From NCBI GenBank assembly GCA_002422175.1, contig DITR01000149.1, positions 1 through 7,837 on the forward strand: a stretch of DNA of 7,837 nucleotides. The letters are read 5' to 3'. The translations under genes and the position numbers were made by a program. Of the stretch, positions 6,399-7,837 are shown in pieces. The stretch's first letter is position 1; each line of letters begins with the position of its first letter. The notes below the pieces were generated by a model. That model had not been told where the DNA came from. It worked only from the letters and a program-made list of their open reading frames with translations, and did no database searches. The stretch comes from Alcaligenaceae bacterium UBA6179. Lineage in GTDB: Bacteria > Pseudomonadota > Gammaproteobacteria > Burkholderiales > Burkholderiaceae_B.

Positions 6399-7478
6399 TT
6401 ATTTCAATGTTCTTAAAATTGACTCGATACATTCAATGAGACGCTTACATTGGTCAAAAGTTCCAACGGTTATACGAACAAACTCACTTATTCTGGGTAA
6501 GCTGAAGTGTCGTATCAAAATGCCGTGCTCTCTAAGCCGTTGAGTTAACTCTAAACCGCTTATTTGTTGATGCCGCGCAAACACAAAATTAGTCTTTGAG
6601 GGTAAGACTTCAAAACCCAACGTCATTAAATCTTGGGTTAATTGTTCGCGTGCTGCAATGACCTGATGTGTTGCCCAATCAAAGTAGGCCTGATCTTCTA
6701 TCGCTGCCACAGCACCCACTTGTGCAAGATGATCAAGTGGATATGAATTAAAACTGTCTTTCACGCGATTAAGCGCATCAATCAAGCCTGCTTGACCAAG
6801 GGCGTAACCCACCCGCATACCCGCCAAAGATTTTGATTTTGAAAGCGTATGAACCACCAAAAGATTTGGAAACTCGGCCACTAAGGGTGCAGACGACTCA
6901 CAACCAAAATCAACATACGCTTCGTCAACTAAAACCACGCAGTGGGGGTTAGCTTGAACAATACTTTTAACCTGGTTGAGCGTTAAAGCTCGACCAGTTG
7001 GCGCGTTAGGGTTAGGGAAAATAATACCCGTTGCCCCCGCAGACGCCTCACCCATGTAGTGCAAAGGTTCTATACAAAACTGATCATCTAGGGGAACGCA
7101 TTTGAAACTTATACCGTATAAACCACAATAAACGGGGTAAAAACTATAAGATATATCGGGAAATAATAATGGTCCAGGGCGCCTAAAAAACGCAAAAAAG
7201 GCGTGCGCTAACACTTCATCAGAGCCATTTCCAACAAAAACCTCATCAGCCTGCAACTTATATTGCTTGGCTATGGCCTGCCGCAAACGCTTAGAACTTG
7301 CGTCGGGGTAAAGACGTAAGTGATCATTAATAGCCTCGTGCATTGCCGCTTGGGCTTTTGGTGAGGGCCCATAAGGGTGTTCGTTGGAATTGAGCTTTAA
7401 CAACCCTTCGACCTTAGGCTGCTCGCCAGGTGTATAAGGTTTTAATTCAGCAATACCCGGGCTCCAGAGGCTATTCAT
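6399..7478 (-). CDS. hisC: Histidinol-phosphate aminotransferase
   Basis: PLP enzyme (class II aminotransferase, fold type I) converting imidazole acetol phosphate and glutamate to histidinol phosphate in histidine synthesis; relatives can also act on aromatic amino acids. The 359-residue protein has normal length. Key sites are the substrate-binding N-terminus KLNSNEHPYGPSP (28-40), GNGSDE (83-88) at the cofactor phosphate, NPNAPTG (156-162), VDEAY (184-188) with Asp185 expected to bind the pyridine nitrogen, HTLSKSKSLAGMRVG (210-224) with PLP lysine Lys214 and Arg222, and VRITVG (334-339) with carboxylate-binding Arg335. The start lies 6 nt after the der stop and lacks a clear Shine-Dalgarno, so coupling to der is likely. 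It could be a second hisC copy outside a main his operon; the window cannot decide that. Confidence 0.94.
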   Translation of the reverse strand: MNSLWSPGIAELKPYTPGEQPKVEGLLKLNSNEHPYGPSPKAQAAMHEAINDHLRLYPDASSKRLRQAIAKQYKLQADEVFVGNGSDEVLAHAFFAFFRRPGPLLFPDISYSFYPVYCGLYGISFKCVPLDDQFCIEPLHYMGEASAGATGIIFPNPNAPTGRALTLNQVKSIVQANPHCVVLVDEAYVDFGCESSAPLVAEFPNLLVVHTLSKSKSLAGMRVGYALGQAGLIDALNRVKDSFNSYPLDHLAQVGAVAAIEDQAYFDWATHQVIAAREQLTQDLMTLGFEVLPSKTNFVFARHQQISGLELTQRLREHGILIRHFSLPRISEFVRITVGTFDQCKRLIECIESILRTLK

Positions 7479-7484
7479 AAGCAG

Positions 7485-7837
7485 TTAATCGACGTAAGGG
7501 TTAAATGAAGACTTGAATTCAATACGTAAGGGAGTTCCCGCCAACTCAAAGGCATCACGAAAACGTGTTTCTAAAAACCGACGATAACTGTCTGAAATGG
7601 AATCAAGCGCGTTACCGTGAATAATAACCAAGGGTGGGTTTTGCCCACCTTGATGAGCGTAACGCATTTTGGGCCTAAAAATACCCTTACGAGGTGGGGG
7701 TTGTTGCTCGACAGCTTCTTGTAATACTCGAGTCAATTTAGGTGTTGATAAATTGGCAAACGCAGCGGCATGTGCCACATTGACTGATTTAATCACTAAG
7801 TTAATACCCTGCCCACGTATGGCAGAAATGTAATGCA
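7485..7837 (-). CDS. der: Ribosome assembly GTPase Der (EngA), C-terminal part
   Basis: Der is a tandem-GTPase factor needed for 50S subunit maturation. Only the last 116 residues are in the window; the two G domains lie beyond 7837. The frame is open to the window edge, so the GTG at 7796 is not a start: upstream codons read HYISAIRGQGINL, where ISA is the G5 motif of the second GTPase domain. The remainder is the KH-like C-terminal domain typical of Der, with TPKLTRVLQEAVEQQPPPRK, then FRPKMRYAHQGGQNPPLVII, HGNALDSISDSYRRFLE and the closing PLRIEFKSSFNPYVD. hisC starts 6 nt downstream, indicating one transcript. Confidence 0.95.
   Translation of the reverse strand, partial: HYISAIRGQGINLVIKSVNVAHAAAFANLSTPKLTRVLQEAVEQQPPPRKGIFRPKMRYAHQGGQNPPLVIIHGNALDSISDSYRRFLETRFRDAFELAGTPLRIEFKSSFNPYVD

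Noticed and set aside
7794..7796. GTG at 7796 as the start of a small gene
   Set aside because: The frame continues upstream to the window edge with Der sequence (HYISAIRGQGINL), so this is an internal valine codon.

Overview
The window is a conserved housekeeping block of a Gram-negative bacterium. All eight substantial genes lie on the minus strand, so transcription runs from high to low coordinates: der (3' part only), hisC, hfq, hflX, hflK, hflC, hisZ, purA, then the first codons of one more gene at the left edge. E. coli has the core order hfq-hflX-hflK-hflC-(yjeT)-purA. Insertion of hisZ before purA, an eight-gene set with der upstream, an Hfq with a very short tail and an HflX lacking the C-terminal domain of the E. 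coli protein all suggest a betaproteobacterium of the Burkholderiales, perhaps Alcaligenaceae-like. Base composition looks moderate rather than GC-rich, and all eight visible stop codons are TAA. The taxonomic placement is inference.

Layout, in transcription order. 7837-7485: C-terminal KH domain of the ribosome-assembly GTPase Der. 7478-6399: histidinol-phosphate aminotransferase HisC, 6 nt after der. 6398-6276: 123-nt leader of hfq with a possible -10 box, a small hairpin, an Hfq-type A-rich motif (AAUAACAA) and a good Shine-Dalgarno. 6275-6033: hfq, followed by an intrinsic terminator. 5942-2632: hflX, hflK and hflC, tightly packed (17-nt overlap, then 10-nt gap). 2631-2505: spacer with a strong intrinsic terminator whose U-tract ends 20 nt before hisZ. 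2504-1335: hisZ. 1318-23: purA. 19-1: start of the next gene.

Functionally the block mixes RNA chaperoning (Hfq), ribosome GTPases (Der, HflX), membrane quality control (HflK/HflC with FtsH, which is encoded elsewhere), histidine synthesis (HisC and HisZ; HisZ implies a short-form HisG elsewhere) and AMP synthesis (PurA). Both terminators lie just ahead of a start codon (33 nt before hflX, 20 nt before hisZ). The downstream genes therefore probably depend on readthrough, giving expression modules hfq | hflXKC | hisZ-purA.

I see no mobile element, CRISPR array, phage gene, tRNA/rRNA or unfamiliar protein-coding system. The most interesting material is regulatory: the hisZ leader with an alternative pairing that competes with its terminator, and the Hfq-binding-like motif in the leader of hfq itself.
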